Positions 8,977 to 19,369 of a DNA stretch of 64,000 nucleotides are shown one piece after another. The position numbers and the translations under genes were made by a program. A model generated the notes under the pieces. It was not told the origin of the DNA. It was given only the letters and a program-made list of their open reading frames with translations, and did no database searches. How positions within the stretch are numbered: position 1 is the first letter of the stretch; each line of letters begins with the position of its first letter. The stretch lies in contig NC_135500.1 of assembly GCF_052857255.1 (NCBI RefSeq), forward strand, positions 52,105,272 to 52,169,271. Direction: 5' to 3'. This stretch comes from Amblyomma americanum (Eukaryota; Arthropoda; Arachnida; Ixodida; Ixodidae).

Positions 8977-9150
8977 TGTTGCGTGGTTCATGCGAAAAAG
9001 CAGACAAGTTTCCAGGGGCGAAGCGACGTTTATTGCCACTTGTTCGTCGGTGCGTGGCTGGTCGAGATAAGCCCGCGCGCCGATTGCGGCGCACGCCTAT
9101 TGTTCGTTTTGCGCGCCTGCGCACTAACGACTGCGGCGATAGGCCGGACA
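8977..9150 (-). repeat. gypsy A probable 5' LTR, 174 bp
   Basis: On the minus strand this interval begins TGTCCGG and ends GCAACA, giving TG...CA termini. It carries an AATAAA signal near its end and is followed by AAACTGGCGATGAGG, which could be a primer site, and then by gag. The other side adjoins I-clade LINE ORF1 sequence. The second LTR is not in the window, so the borders are inferred. Confidence 0.45.
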
Positions 9151-9199
9151 CCACAGACCGGTTTAGAGATCGTTCGAGGAGTGAATCCAGGCATCGCAG
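9151..9199 (+). pseudogene. I-clade LINE ORF1 fragment left of gypsy B
   Basis: These 49 bases encode an Arg/Ser-rich segment (TDRFRDRSRSESRHR). The same kind of sequence continues right of gypsy B at 16952 (KSRGRSESFPRLP). The two flanks join across the 4-bp GCAG duplication into one SR-rich ORF1 region like that of the intact LINE ORF1 at 49008. Confidence 0.6.
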
Positions 9200-10335
9200 T
9201 GTGACATTCCGTGTGTGCTACGAGGATCCACGTTCGACGGCGCGGCGTAGACGGAGACCCGTGACAGCGGCATCATCAATTACCCAGCCATGCTCTTTGA
9301 GTGACGACCAGAACAACCGGACCCGCCGCCGCCCCGGGGAAACAGGCTTTATCCTCCCCAATTTCCGGGCACATTCCAGGACAAGGGAGCTGTCAGCGGG
9401 CCAGAGCGCGCCGTACCACAGCCGACGCTATGCGCTACCGCGAAGACAACATTCTTTCCCTCCCCCCCCCCTTTGTCGTGGGCTATCACCGGGAAGGCAC
9501 CCACAGCTTCCCAGAAGGGCCGTGACGGACACCTGTCAGACAGACAGGCAGTACTCGCCAAGAATGTGGAAAGACAGGCGCTAGTGAATTAGCTCCGAAG
9601 AGAGAGCCTGTGTATACTCTCACTTGAGAGAGAGAGTGGTGGCGTTTTTGTTGTTTATTTAGTTTGTATTGTTAACAGACTCTGGGGTCGAGGCTAAGCC
9701 CAACCCAAGGGGTGGTCCCCATCTCGCATGTTATTTTGGATTGGAGAATTGATGCTTTGGGCGGGCCACTGGAAATGACCGCCCTTAGTCCTTTGTTAAT
9801 CAAGTGCTTAAAAGCGCATGTAAACGAATGCAGTTCAGTCTGAGCTGGGGCTCCATGCTTAGCATGTAATGTGATGCTACTTAGGCACTAACCTGCCCGG
9901 TCGATGAGTAAAGTAGTGCAAAGTTTGTTCTGTTGTAAAATTATGCTCTGCTGTCATCATCTACAAGCTCGCCTCCTGTTCATCTTCCAAGCCGAACGAC
10001 ACTAGAGGAAGGGTTTGTGATCCATCCTCGAAGAAACGGACGACTATTGAAATTCTACTGCATCCACGCTCAGGACGACATCGTTAGCGAAGAGGGCCTT
10101 CAGCGCCGAAGCCCGACGGCGTGCAGCTTCTGCCAGCAACCGCTCGAGCCCAACTCCGGAGCCACTCCATCGCCCCCATGAAGTCGTCGGCACGTAAGCT
10201 CGGACGCCCCAGCCTCTGATGTATAACCTTAACCATGTGTAATTATTGAATATACCTGTTTGTTTAAACTGAGCCATACGGTGTCTCTTTGCCTCTCCGT
10301 CCCGTGTGGACCTGCGCATTATGGGGGTCATCACA
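9200..10335 (+). repeat. gypsy B 5' LTR
   Basis: It is the same as 15812-16947 over its whole length at a constant offset of 6612, apart from three substitutions I could see (near 9332, 9408 and 9828). It has perfect 5-bp terminal inverted repeats, TGTGA and TCACA. ORFs across it are not conserved proteins. Confidence 0.95.
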
Positions 10336-10336
10336 C

Positions 10337-10353
10337 TGGTGTCAGAAGTGGGG
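10337..10353 (+). other. gypsy B primer-binding site (tRNA-Leu type)
   Basis: One base after the LTR, TGGTGTCAGAAGTGGGG is complementary to the 3' end of an animal tRNA-Leu including its CCA. This is where minus-strand DNA synthesis would start. The tRNA match is from memory of tRNA-Leu ends. Confidence 0.8.
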
Positions 10354-10489
10354 TCTCAAAAGCAAATGTCCTCTGAATGCTGTGACATTCATGACTTCAA
10401 AATTGTAATCAAAAGGGAATCACGGGACTGATTGTGGGACTTTTACCCCCATTTGAGAGGCTTGAGGCACTGGAGGGCTTGAAAAAAAA

Positions 10490-11431
10490 ATGACTGTATC
10501 TGAGGGAGCTCCCACTCCACAGCCGTCGCTCGGAGCAAGCATGCTGGCATTAGGAAGCGTTATTCCGACGTTTACGGGAGATAAGACAGGGGTTCCAATC
10601 TGCGATTTCTTTTCCATGCTAGAAGAGATTGGGAAAATGGGGGGATGGTCCGATGCTCAAATGCTGGGAATGGCGAGGTGTAAGATGGCAGGAGCTGCTC
10701 ATGATTTTGCATGGCGAGACGAAAAAGTAAAATCCACAAAATCATTTGCGGAATTTAAGAAGCTCGCGTTTGAGCATTTTGACACTGAACCACGTCACGT
10801 GCGAGTACAGAGGTTCCGTGACGCCGGACAGATGGTAGGGGAGGACGTGCGAACGTTTGCGTCGCGGCTTCAGCGCTTAGCGCGCGATACGTTAAGCAGG
10901 GAGGAGGAAGGAGACCAGCTTAAGAAGAAATACGCGGAGGATATACTTAAAGAGGAAATGACCGCTTTGTTCGTGGCTGGTCTGCAAGACCCCGTGCGCC
11001 GGTTCGTGCTCTCGCGCAAGCCGAGCAATTTCGACCAAGCCGTGGAGGCCGCATTGGATGAGGAACAAAATGAGGCGTTAACGACAGCCGCAGCGAGAGT
11101 ACGCGTCATAGAGAGAGCGGTGCTCAACCCTGAGGTTGCTCTCTTGACAGAGCGGTTAGATCGCTTAGAACAGCTGCTATCTCAGCAGGTAGAATGCCAG
11201 GTTGAAGCGCGCGCTCAACAGCGCCCATTCGCTGGAAACCGGGGACCGCCACAAAGCTACAGGCGCGGTATGCGAGATTTTGAAGAAATCGTATGCTTCG
11301 CTTGCCAGGGTCGCGGACACATCGCCAGGTTCTGCCAAAACGTGCGCCGTGGGGAGCCACAAAGAGAAGCAGGCGAGACACGCCCTAAGCAAGCCTACAG
11401 CGGGGCTCCAGATACCGAGTCAAAAAACTAG
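10490..11431 (+). CDS. gag: gypsy B Gag
   Basis: A 313-residue Gag with the first ATG after the leader. Residues about 20-190 form the retrotransposon Gag capsid region (FKKLAFEHFDTEPRHVRVQ, RTFASRLQRLARDTL, FVAGLQDPVRRFVL). The C-terminus has one CCHC knuckle, CFACQGRGHIARFC, near residues 267-280, with basic flanks. It would assemble particles and package RNA. The stop TAG at 11429 follows directly on a slippery heptamer, so part of the product would be extended into Pol by a -1 shift. No stops or shifts interrupt it. Confidence 0.92.
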   Translation: MTVSEGAPTPQPSLGASMLALGSVIPTFTGDKTGVPICDFFSMLEEIGKMGGWSDAQMLGMARCKMAGAAHDFAWRDEKVKSTKSFAEFKKLAFEHFDTEPRHVRVQRFRDAGQMVGEDVRTFASRLQRLARDTLSREEEGDQLKKKYAEDILKEEMTALFVAGLQDPVRRFVLSRKPSNFDQAVEAALDEEQNEALTTAAARVRVIERAVLNPEVALLTERLDRLEQLLSQQVECQVEARAQQRPFAGNRGPPQSYRRGMRDFEEIVCFACQGRGHIARFCQNVRRGEPQREAGETRPKQAYSGAPDTESKN

Positions 11432-11464
11432 TTAGTCCTCCCCAGCCTGAGGAGCGTGGGGAGG
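11422..11464 (+). promoter_or_regulatory. -1 programmed ribosomal frameshift signal
   Basis: In the gag frame the codons read TCA AAA AAC TAG, so A AAA AAC (11422-11428) is a classic X XXY YYZ slippery site next to the stop. Eight bases later CCTCCCC (11437-11443) pairs perfectly with GGGGAGG (11458-11464) to form a seven-pair hairpin with a 14-base loop. A -1 shift enters the pol frame, which is open from 11389. Confidence 0.85.
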
Positions 11465-14400
11465 GAGCAGTAGATGATGAGGTGGTGGTAGTTTGTGTGG
11501 CCGACGAGGCATGCCCTGTTGTGCGTTGCAAGTTAAATGGTTGTTGTATGGAATTGTTGATAGATACGGGGTCAAAGGTGACATTGCTTAAGGAGAGCAG
11601 TTTTAACACGCTTCGAAGGAAGGGGGACCGCGAGGTGTTGGAAGCGTCTGGTGGTATGGCAACCAAATTTGTAGGCATAACGGGGGATCCTCTTGGCATA
11701 AGTGGACTCTACCGGTTACACTTCTCTCTCGGTGGAATTGCATTGGAGCACCCCTGCTACGTATGCCCGGACACGGTGTCTCTGCCAAACGGAGTGTCAG
11801 GTATATTAGGGCAGGATTTTTTTAGAAAAGGGAAGGTAGTAGTCTCATTCTCTGAGGAAGAGGTTAATGCGGGCGGCTCAAAAGTTCCGTTTTTGAACAG
11901 GAGAGGGGCTGAGATTCGCATTACCGATATTGACACCCGTCAAACAGTGGGATCATTGGAGAAGGTATATTCGCGGGTTGCCGTCCGGCTGGTCGAGGAG
12001 GCGGTCGTCCTTCCTTGGTCGGAGCACATTTTGTACGCGTTTGTGCCTTCAGATGTAGAGAGCGGCGCCGTGGGAGTGCTTGAGCCGGTCGACTCTCTCA
12101 GCAATGGCCTGAAGGCAGCCGCGTGCCTCGTGACAGTTAATGACGCCCACAGAGTGCCCCTACGGGTGGTTAACTGTAGCCAGCAGCCACTGAGCCTTCC
12201 CAAGAACAAAACATTGGCTTTCTTCACCTCTGCGATAGAGCAACGTGAGCCCACCGATACGGTACTCGCAACTGTAGAGCATGCTAGTCCTTCGGCTGCT
12301 CCAAAGGTGTCGTTCGATCTTTCTCACGTAAAATCCAGGGAGAGGGAGGCTCTGGCTGGTTTGCTGAACGACTACTTTGAGGTATTCGCCGCGTCCAACC
12401 TGGATTTGGGCTGCTGTGGCGTTATAAAGCACAGGATAGAAACCGGCACTTCATCGCCCGTTTACCAGCGTGCGTACAGGATTCCTTACTCCCAACGTGA
12501 GGAGATGGAGCGGCAGGTGCAGGACCTGATTGATCGCGGCATTGTCGAACACTCAAAGTCACCCTGGGGAGCACCAGCACTATTGGTGGAAAAGCCAGAT
12601 GGCTCGTATCGATTGGTAGTGGACTACCGCAAACTAAATGCCGTAACTCGCATCGATCCATACCCCATCCCCAATATACAGGAGACGCTTTCTCAGCTGG
12701 GCTCTGCCAGGTACTTCACGGTAGTGGACATGGCGGCGGGATTCTGGCAGATAGCAATGGATCCGGCAGATGCCGAGAAAACGGCATTCAACACGCCCTC
12801 AGGGCACTATGAATGGAAAAGAATGCCGATGGGTCTGGCCAACAGCCCTGCTGTCTGGCAGAGAACCGCTGATGTTATCCTGGCAGGTCTTCGGGGAAGG
12901 CTGTGCTTCGTGTATATGGATGACATTATCATATACAGTGACAGTTTTGATAACCATTTGCGCGATATTGAGCAGGTTTTGGTGCGACTAAGAGCAGCGG
13001 GTCTCAAGCTGAAGCCCTCTAAGTGCCAATTCCTCAAAAACGAGGTGAAATACCTCGGGCACGTTGTTTCAGCTGACGGCGTGCGACCGGACCCTGAGAA
13101 ACTAAGGTGTGTCTCGGATTTTCCATCCCCGACTAGCGTCCGCCAGGTCCGGCAGTTTCTCGGCCTGATCGGTTACTACCGAAGGCACATAGAGGAGTTC
13201 GCCAAGCTCGCTAAGCCGCTCACCGCCTTAACAGCCAAAAATGTCGCCTTTCGCTGGGACGAAAACGCGGAGAATGCTTTTGGGGCCCTGAAAAGGAAGC
13301 TAATGAGTGCACCGCTGTGGCGCCACCCGGATTTTAATTTGCCCTTCGTTATGGCCACAGATGCGTCAAAGTTCGCAGTGGGTGCCGTGCTATCTCAGGT
13401 TATCGAGGGCAAAGAACATCCCGTTGCTTTTGCTAGCCGACAGCTGAGCCCCACAGAGCAAAAGTACGGAGCTACGGAAAGGGAGTGCCTCGCCGTTGTC
13501 TGGGCAGTAAAGCACTTCAGATGCTACCTTTACGGCCGCAAATTCAAGCTAGTCACAGACTGCCATCCTCTGAAATGGGTGATGAGTGTCAGGGACCCTA
13601 GCTCGCGACTCGCTAGATGGAATCTACACCTGCAGGAATACTGCTTTGAAGTTGAGCACAAGTCAGGAAAGACGCATCTGAATGCTGATGCACTCAGCCG
13701 CACAGCTGCCGTGGCAGCTATAGATGAGTTTGTCCCCGTAGTCGACCCCGCCGAATTACGCACAGAGCAGTGCAAAGATCCGGACCTGAAGCGAATAATT
13801 GAAAGCTTAGAGGACGCACCGTCTCACCCCGAACAGCTAGGTTATTTCATTGACAAAGACGGCACCCTGTGTCGGCGCACGAGGCCAACCAGGAAAGGGA
13901 GACCAGAGAAAACCGCTTGGGAGAGAGTCGTCATACCTCGGTCGTGGACAGAAAGGGTTCTTCGCGCGTTTCACGATGCGCTATGCGCCGGTCATTTTGG
14001 CGTAGCGAAGACACGCAGGCGTGTGGAGCGTTTGTACTTTTGGAGTGGCATGCGACAGGATGTTAGAGACTACTGTGCGAAGTGTCATTCCTGTCTCGAA
14101 AGAAAAACACCCAAGGGACGAAGACCAGCTCCAATTCAGCCGTTCCCTGAGGTTTCGGCTCCCTTCGAGCGGACAGGTATGGACATAATGGGCCCATTGC
14201 CCACGACCACTTCCGGAAACAAGTACATTTTAGTATTTGTCGATCACCTTTCAAAATACGCGGAAGCGGTAGCACTCCCAGATCAGAAGGCAGACACGGT
14301 TGCAAGAGCATTTGTCGAACAGATCGTGCTCCGACATGGACCCCCGAGGCAACTCTTGACAGATCGGGGAACGAACTTCGTGTCGCAGCTAATGAGGAGA

Positions 14401-15318
14401 GTTTGCGAGCTGCTTAAGATCGCTAAGAAGCAGACAACACCGTACCATCCGGCTTGCAACGGCGCGGTGGAGCGACTGAACCAAACCGTGGCCGGGTTCC
14501 TGTCGCATTTTGTTTCGCGCGACCAGCGGGACTGGGACTTGTGGCTCCCGTATGCAATGTTTGCCTACAATTCCGCAGCACACGAGAGCACGGGCGAATC
14601 GCCATTCTTTCTTCTCTACGGCCGAGACCCGGACCAGCCTAGTGAAGTGCCAGAGGGCCCCCGTCGTGTCCCATACGCTTCACTGGACGACTATAAGGTG
14701 GAGCTAGAATCGCGCTTGCAAGTGGCGAGGGACATCGCAAAGGAGGCCTTAGAGAAAGCGGCGAAGCGCAGGAAGGAGGTGCAAGATCGCAGTGCTAGAG
14801 ACGCGCCGTTTAATGTGGGGGACAGCGTGTACATTGAAAACTGTCAAAGGCAGATTGGGCTAGCTCGTAATTTCCAGACGAAGTGGAGAGGACCGTGCGA
14901 GGTTGTCGAGAAGCTTTCTCCGGTAAACTTCAGAGTCCGAGACGTGAACCGGCGCTTGATAAGGATACACGCAAATCGCCTCAAGTCGGCACCGGTTCAG
15001 TATTCACGAAATGAGGAAAGGGAAAGCGCGGATTTTGATGGGGACAGAAGTGAAGCGGAGCGCGCAGATAGTTCGCAAGAAACGCCCTCTCCTGCATCTG
15101 TTCGGCAGGCGCCAGAGGTGACGGCCAGAATGCCACCGGATTTACTTCATGCATTGCTAGAAGAAGAAGCGCGCGAGGTTGCCGCGCAGATAACGCCAGG
15201 AGAGGCTCCTGCCACGAGCCCTCGCGAGTCCCAAAGCAGACAAAGGGGCACAGACTTACTTAGTATGACTCATGAAGGCCGATATCCGCTGCGAAATCGG
15301 AAAGCTAAGTCGGACTAA
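11428..15318 (+). CDS. pol: gypsy B Pol: protease, reverse transcriptase, RNase H, integrase
   Basis: The frame is open from 11389 and is probably entered by -1 shifting at 11422-11428; the first GTG is at 11482 and residue numbers count from it. Protease: LLIDTGSK (Asp28) and GILGQDFF. Reverse transcriptase: DYRKLNAVTRIDPYPIP, VDMAAGFWQI and YMDD (Asp480, Asp481). RNase H: ATDASKFAVGAVLSQ, then ATERECLAVVWAVKHF and VTDCHPL. Integrase: a zinc finger (H-x6-H, C-x2-C), then Asp901, Asp961 and Glu997 (D, D-35-E) and a GPY/F-like module (WRGPCEVVEKLSPVNFRV) near the end. A charged tail of about 110 residues follows. All catalytic residues I checked are present and no stop interrupts the 1278 codons. 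Confidence 0.95.
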   Translation, partial: LVSPPQPEERGEGAVDDEVVVVCVADEACPVVRCKLNGCCMELLIDTGSKVTLLKESSFNTLRRKGDREVLEASGGMATKFVGITGDPLGISGLYRLHFSLGGIALEHPCYVCPDTVSLPNGVSGILGQDFFRKGKVVVSFSEEEVNAGGSKVPFLNRRGAEIRITDIDTRQTVGSLEKVYSRVAVRLVEEAVVLPWSEHILYAFVPSDVESGAVGVLEPVDSLSNGLKAAACLVTVNDAHRVPLRVVNCSQQPLSLPKNKTLAFFTSAIEQREPTDTVLATVEHASPSAAPKVSFDLSHVKSREREALAGLLNDYFEVFAASNLDLGCCGVIKHRIETGTSSPVYQRAYRIPYSQREEMERQVQDLIDRGIVEHSKSPWGAPALLVEKPDGSYRLVVDYRKLNAVTRIDPYPIPNIQETLSQLGSARYFTVVDMAAGFWQIAMDPADAEKTAFNTPSGHYEWKRMPMGLANSPAVWQRTADVILAGLRGRLCFVYMDDIIIYSDSFDNHLRDIEQVLVRLRAAGLKLKPSKCQFLKNEVKYLGHVVSADGVRPDPEKLRCVSDFPSPTSVRQVRQFLGLIGYYRRHIEEFAKLAKPLTALTAKNVAFRWDENAENAFGALKRKLMSAPLWRHPDFNLPFVMATDASKFAVGAVLSQVIEGKEHPVAFASRQLSPTEQKYGATERECLAVVWAVKHFRCYLYGRKFKLVTDCHPLKWVMSVRDPSSRLARWNLHLQEYCFEVEHKSGKTHLNADALSRTAAVAAIDEFVPVVDPAELRTEQCKDPDLKRIIESLEDAPSHPEQLGYFIDKDGTLCRRTRPTRKGRPEKTAWERVVIPRSWTERVLRAFHDALCAGHFGVAKTRRRVERLYFWSGMRQDVRDYCAKCHSCLERKTPKGRRPAPIQPFPEVSAPFERTGMDIMGPLPTTTSGNKYILVFVDHLSKYAEAVALPDQKADTVARAFVEQIVLRHGPPRQLLTDRGTNFVSQLMRRVCELLKIAKKQTTPYHPACNGAVERLNQTVAGFLSHFVSRDQRDWDLWLPYAMFAYNSAAHESTGESPFFLLYGRDPDQPSEVPEGPRRVPYASLDDYKVELESRLQVARDIAKEALEKAAKRRKEVQDRSARDAPFNVGDSVYIENCQRQIGLARNFQTKWRGPCEVVEKLSPVNFRVRDVNRRLIRIHANRLKSAPVQYSRNEERESADFDGDRSEAERADSSQETPSPASVRQAPEVTARMPPDLLHALLEEEAREVAAQITPGEAPATSPRESQSRQRGTDLLSMTHEGRYPLRNRKAKSD

Positions 15319-15811
15319 TGGCGTAAACAGAGCGGAGTTTTGAACTGGTTAGAATTGTGTAATGCCACAGCTCATAACATTGCTATGTGCTTATGTGTTA
15401 AGTTATCGGAGTTGGTAGTTAAACCTTTCTGTCATTAAGTAACACCTTCACAGGAGAGCATGCGGAGCGCATGCAGAACCTGCCCTACTTCCTTTCGTTA
15501 TCTATATTTTTGTCTGTGCCGTGATCGTGCTAGAAGTGGGAGCTCCTTTGTAACTGTGGTAAATTTATTTCGTCCAGTTTGGACTAGAAAGGAGAGGCTT
15601 GGGTGCTGAGTTTCATGTTTATCTGTAAAAGAAGATCAGTGCTGCCCCTGGAGACGCCAGTATTGACAGCGGAGGCATATGGTGTTGTGCAGTGGTGTTG
15701 AGTGCAGCGAAAAGTGTTTTGTCGGACGCACTGTGCGAGGCGATTCAGAAAGACAAGGGGAGCTGCGTGGACTCAAATGTTCGGAGAACATTCTTCTGGA
15801 GGGTGAGCGAG
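15319..15811 (+). other. gypsy B 3' untranslated region and probable polypurine tract
   Basis: About 490 bases separate pol from the 3' LTR, with no ORF of note. The last bases before the LTR are purine-rich (GGAGGGTGAGCGAG, 15798-15811) and could serve as the polypurine tract that primes plus-strand synthesis. The match to a clean tract is weak. Confidence 0.5.
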
Positions 15812-16947
15812 TGTGACATTCCGTGTGTGCTACGAGGATCCACGTTCGACGGCGCGGCGTAGACGGAGACCCGTGACAGCGGCATCATCAATTACCCAGC
15901 CATGCTCTTTGAGTGACGACCAGAACAACCGGACCCGCCGCCACCCCGGGGAAACAGGCTTTATCCTCCCCAATTTCCGGGCACATTCCAGGACAAGGGA
16001 GCTGTCAGCGGGCCAGAGGGCGCCGTACCACAGCCGACGCTATGCGCTACCGCGAAGACAACATTCTTTCCCTCCCCCCCCCCTTTGTCGTGGGCTATCA
16101 CCGGGAAGGCACCCACAGCTTCCCAGAAGGGCCGTGACGGACACCTGTCAGACAGACAGGCAGTACTCGCCAAGAATGTGGAAAGACAGGCGCTAGTGAA
16201 TTAGCTCCGAAGAGAGAGCCTGTGTATACTCTCACTTGAGAGAGAGAGTGGTGGCGTTTTTGTTGTTTATTTAGTTTGTATTGTTAACAGACTCTGGGGT
16301 CGAGGCTAAGCCCAACCCAAGGGGTGGTCCCCATCTCGCATGTTATTTTGGATTGGAGAATTGATGCTTTGGGCGGGCCACTGGAAATGACCGCCCTTAG
16401 TCCTTTGTTAATCAAGTGCTTAAAAGCGCATGTAAACGGATGCAGTTCAGTCTGAGCTGGGGCTCCATGCTTAGCATGTAATGTGATGCTACTTAGGCAC
16501 TAACCTGCCCGGTCGATGAGTAAAGTAGTGCAAAGTTTGTTCTGTTGTAAAATTATGCTCTGCTGTCATCATCTACAAGCTCGCCTCCTGTTCATCTTCC
16601 AAGCCGAACGACACTAGAGGAAGGGTTTGTGATCCATCCTCGAAGAAACGGACGACTATTGAAATTCTACTGCATCCACGCTCAGGACGACATCGTTAGC
16701 GAAGAGGGCCTTCAGCGCCGAAGCCCGACGGCGTGCAGCTTCTGCCAGCAACCGCTCGAGCCCAACTCCGGAGCCACTCCATCGCCCCCATGAAGTCGTC
16801 GGCACGTAAGCTCGGACGCCCCAGCCTCTGATGTATAACCTTAACCATGTGTAATTATTGAATATACCTGTTTGTTTAAACTGAGCCATACGGTGTCTCT
16901 TTGCCTCTCCGTCCCGTGTGGACCTGCGCATTATGGGGGTCATCACA
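15812..16947 (+). repeat. gypsy B 3' LTR
   Basis: This is the second copy of the 1136-bp LTR, from TGTGA to TCACA. It is followed by GCAG (16948-16951), the right-hand target duplication. Substitutions against the 5' copy are seen only at three positions. Confidence 0.95.
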
Positions 16948-17484
16948 GCAGCAAGTCGAGAGGGCGCTCGGAATCCTTCCCTCGACTGCCATCGCGGGAA
17001 AAGGAGAAACCTGCACCCAAGGAATCCCAGGACCGTAGTGGCGGCACGCATGTGAAGACAAAGTGTACTGTCCGGACAAAAGATGGCTTGGGTAAATAAG
17101 GTCTCCCAGGATGCTAATGCAGAAATTATTAATGCTTTTAAAGAGCAAAACGACATTTTACAAGTCCAAAACGCAGAAATACGAAAACAACTTGATGACA
17201 TTAAGACACAACTAGCCAATAAACTTGAACCGGAACCGGAAACATCCTGGCCAGGTAATCCTCCACCCTTAAAGAAGAAGACGGCTGAGGAAACAGAGGT
17301 CGAGAATCATCACGAAGTTAGAATTGTAGCTCTTGAGGTTGAAACAAAGTCGTTGCATGGAATGCTTCAAATGGTACTTGAGCTGCTGAAACACGTGGGC
17401 ACTGCTGTCGAGCAAATGAAGGTTGAATTTGCTAGTAGGGACAGGCAGTTGCAATGGCTCTGCCAAGAGGCTCAAATACCATAA
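16948..17484 (+). pseudogene. decayed I-clade LINE ORF1, C-terminal part
   Basis: From 16952 the sequence continues the SR-rich ORF1 interrupted by gypsy B. The frame 17083-17484 (133 residues) has the coiled-coil-like C-terminus (ALEVETKSLHGMLQMVLELL), which corresponds in position and character to the glutamine-rich coiled coil at the end of the intact ORF1 near 50430-50700. The upstream SR part and this part are in different frames, so at least one shift is present. The zinc knuckles expected upstream are not found. Confidence 0.7.
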
Positions 17485-17499
17485 CAAGACGGCTCTGCA

Positions 17500-19369
17500 C
17501 CACTGTAATAACACAGTTTGGAAGTAAAACTATAGAGGTTTCTCTTGTAAACATGCGGTTCTGCAGTCCTTTCTCACCAGTGGCGATCGACCGGAGGTTA
17601 TTGCGTCCAGGAGTGCGGGAAGAATGTTAAATTGTCGGGTTATAAATGTTTTTTGGGGGGGATCGGGTAACGCTAAGTAAGTGACTACCTTCGTAAAAAG
17701 AATCATTTGAACGCGGCAACAGGAGACGGGGAATGCGCATATCGATCATGTTTTGGTCGAACTCATCCCTCGTAATCGCAAAAACTTTAATCTTTTCATT
17801 CTGAAAGCGTATAGCTCACCCAGGCAGTGCAAATGCGACTTTGGCGATCTTTTTGCAAAAGCCAAGGTTACTTCAAAAATAAGTACACTCTTGATAGTGG
17901 GCTATTTTATTGCGCACCATCCGGCATGGGGACAAAAATTCACGCAGGTTAAAGGCAGAAATCTCTGGGACAAAAATCAACAACATGGGCTCATCCTCAA
18001 TACGGACCCGATGAGGCCGACTCAGAAAGGAAAAAAGCGTGTCGGAAGACACGACACCTGATCTAACTTTGGTCGGTAGTGGCATTCCTGCAACATGGTA
18101 CAACACCAGGGAAGACCTAAGTAGCGACCATAAGATACTAGAGATCATAGTTGAGAATGGCCCACTAGTCATCAGTAAGAGGAGAGTTGAGACTATACAT
18201 TGGGATACCTTTAGATGTATAAGGTCGGGGCAAGACCCGATAAGCGATATTAACGATTGGAGCAACGGGGTTGTTCAATCTGTTCAGGACGCTACCGAGG
18301 AGATTGAATTTTTAGGTGATGCGGAAGTGGTCGATAGACATCCCGTGAGTTTATGGCAGAAATAATAAGAGTTAGAGCAAAAAGTCAGCCGGAGAAGAGG
18401 TGACAGGAACCTCATAAAACAACTTGCTGCATTGAACAAATACATTGAAGAGCATGCATTCGAACTCACCAAGCAAAATTGGGGTAATATTTGTGAACAA
18501 TGGATAGAAATATTGGCAGTACCGGAATGTGGAAACTACTCCGACATCTATCAGATCCAGAGAAAACACAATAGGAGGCTCGAAAGCAGCTTCAAAAGCT
18601 GGTCTATAAATATGAAGGTCCGAAAAAGGAACCTATAGCCGAGGTTAGGGATCGCTACCTCAGCTGTTCTGGAGTTGAGAGTCTTCCTGAATACGCGGGA
18701 TCAGAAAACCCGGACTTGGACAGTCCCATCACTGTCGGGGAAGTGAGGGCTGAACTCAACCGCTTAAGAACCAAAACAGCTGCCGGGCCGGACAAAATCA
18801 ACAGCAGGACGATCAGGAATCTTGACGACGGTTTCATTCAGAATATTACAACCTATATGCAAGAACCCCGGGACAAGGGAGAGATACCCCAAGATTGGAA
18901 AGCTGCGAACCTGGTCTTCATTCCGAAGCCAGGGAAGAAGCTCAGCTCTGAGCATCTTAGACCCATTTCTATCACATCTTGCATTGAAAAATTGATGGAG
19001 CACGTAATTAAAACTAGACTGAATAGATTCATGGAAGATCAAAATCTTTATCCTGATATCATGATAGGTCTCAAATCAAACCTATCGGCATGCGATGTCA
19101 TGCTACGGCTGAAGGAGCAGGTAATCGATAGATAGACTGTTGATGCTAGGGTCATTGTGGGACTGGACACCTCCAAATCTTTTGATAGGGTCAATCACAT
19201 AGACTAACTTGAGAACCCTAGCGCACTAAATGTTGGAGTCAAGACATATAACTACGTAAGGCACTTTCTCTCAAATCGGACTGCCACCATCAGCCTGGTG
19301 GACAATCACTCGAAAGTGCGGGAATAGAGGGGCACCCCAAGGGTCCGTTCTCTCTCGGACACTGTTTAA
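17500..19369 (+). pseudogene. decayed I-clade LINE ORF2, endonuclease and RT first part
   Basis: Aligned by eye with the intact ORF2 at 50798, this region gives the endonuclease start (RPEVIALQE, then YKCF near 17650), a middle block LLIVGYFIAHHPAWG where the intact copy has LIIAGDFNAKHPKWG, and TPDLTLV with SSDHKIL. The catalytic Asp of GDFN is a Tyr here. The reverse transcriptase follows: KTAAGPDKINSRTIRNL, FIPKPGKK, RPISITSCIEKLMEHVI, then broken DTSKSFDRV and LSNRTATISL. Many stops interrupt it. It ends at the TTAA where a MITE has inserted. Confidence 0.85.

Larger units (their letters stand above)
1855..9150 (-). mobile_element. gypsy A: decayed Ty3/gypsy element, split by a LINE
   Basis: Reading on the minus strand from 9150, the order is a probable short LTR, Gag, protease, reverse transcriptase, and then RNase H (1855-2312). 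Between the last two lies an inserted LINE (2313-6790). The element stops within the tether after RNase H. Integrase and the 3' LTR are absent, so it is 3'-truncated. Several internal stops and frameshifts show that it is old. Confidence 0.85.
9200..16947 (+). mobile_element. gypsy B: complete young Ty3/gypsy LTR retrotransposon
   Basis: The element is 7748 bp with two 1136-bp LTRs beginning TGTGA and ending TCACA. GCAG is duplicated at 9196-9199 and 16948-16951 as the 4-bp target site. The order is LTR, primer site, gag, frameshift signal, pol (protease, reverse transcriptase, RNase H, integrase) and LTR. I count only three substitutions between the LTRs, and both genes are open, so the insertion is recent and may be competent. 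There is no third (env) gene. Confidence 0.95.

Noticed and set aside
8976..9584. A 202-residue ORF spanning the gypsy A/gypsy B junction
   Set aside because: It crosses an old LTR, a LINE scrap and the gypsy B LTR. The same LTR part recurs at 15813, so it is not a gene.
15319..15811. A third (env-like) gene in gypsy B
   Set aside because: The 490 bases after pol hold no ORF of useful length.
16656..17219. A 187-residue minus-strand ORF over the gypsy B 3' LTR
   Set aside because: It spans the LTR end and the flanking LINE ORF1. The LTR part repeats at 10044-10334, and no domain is seen.
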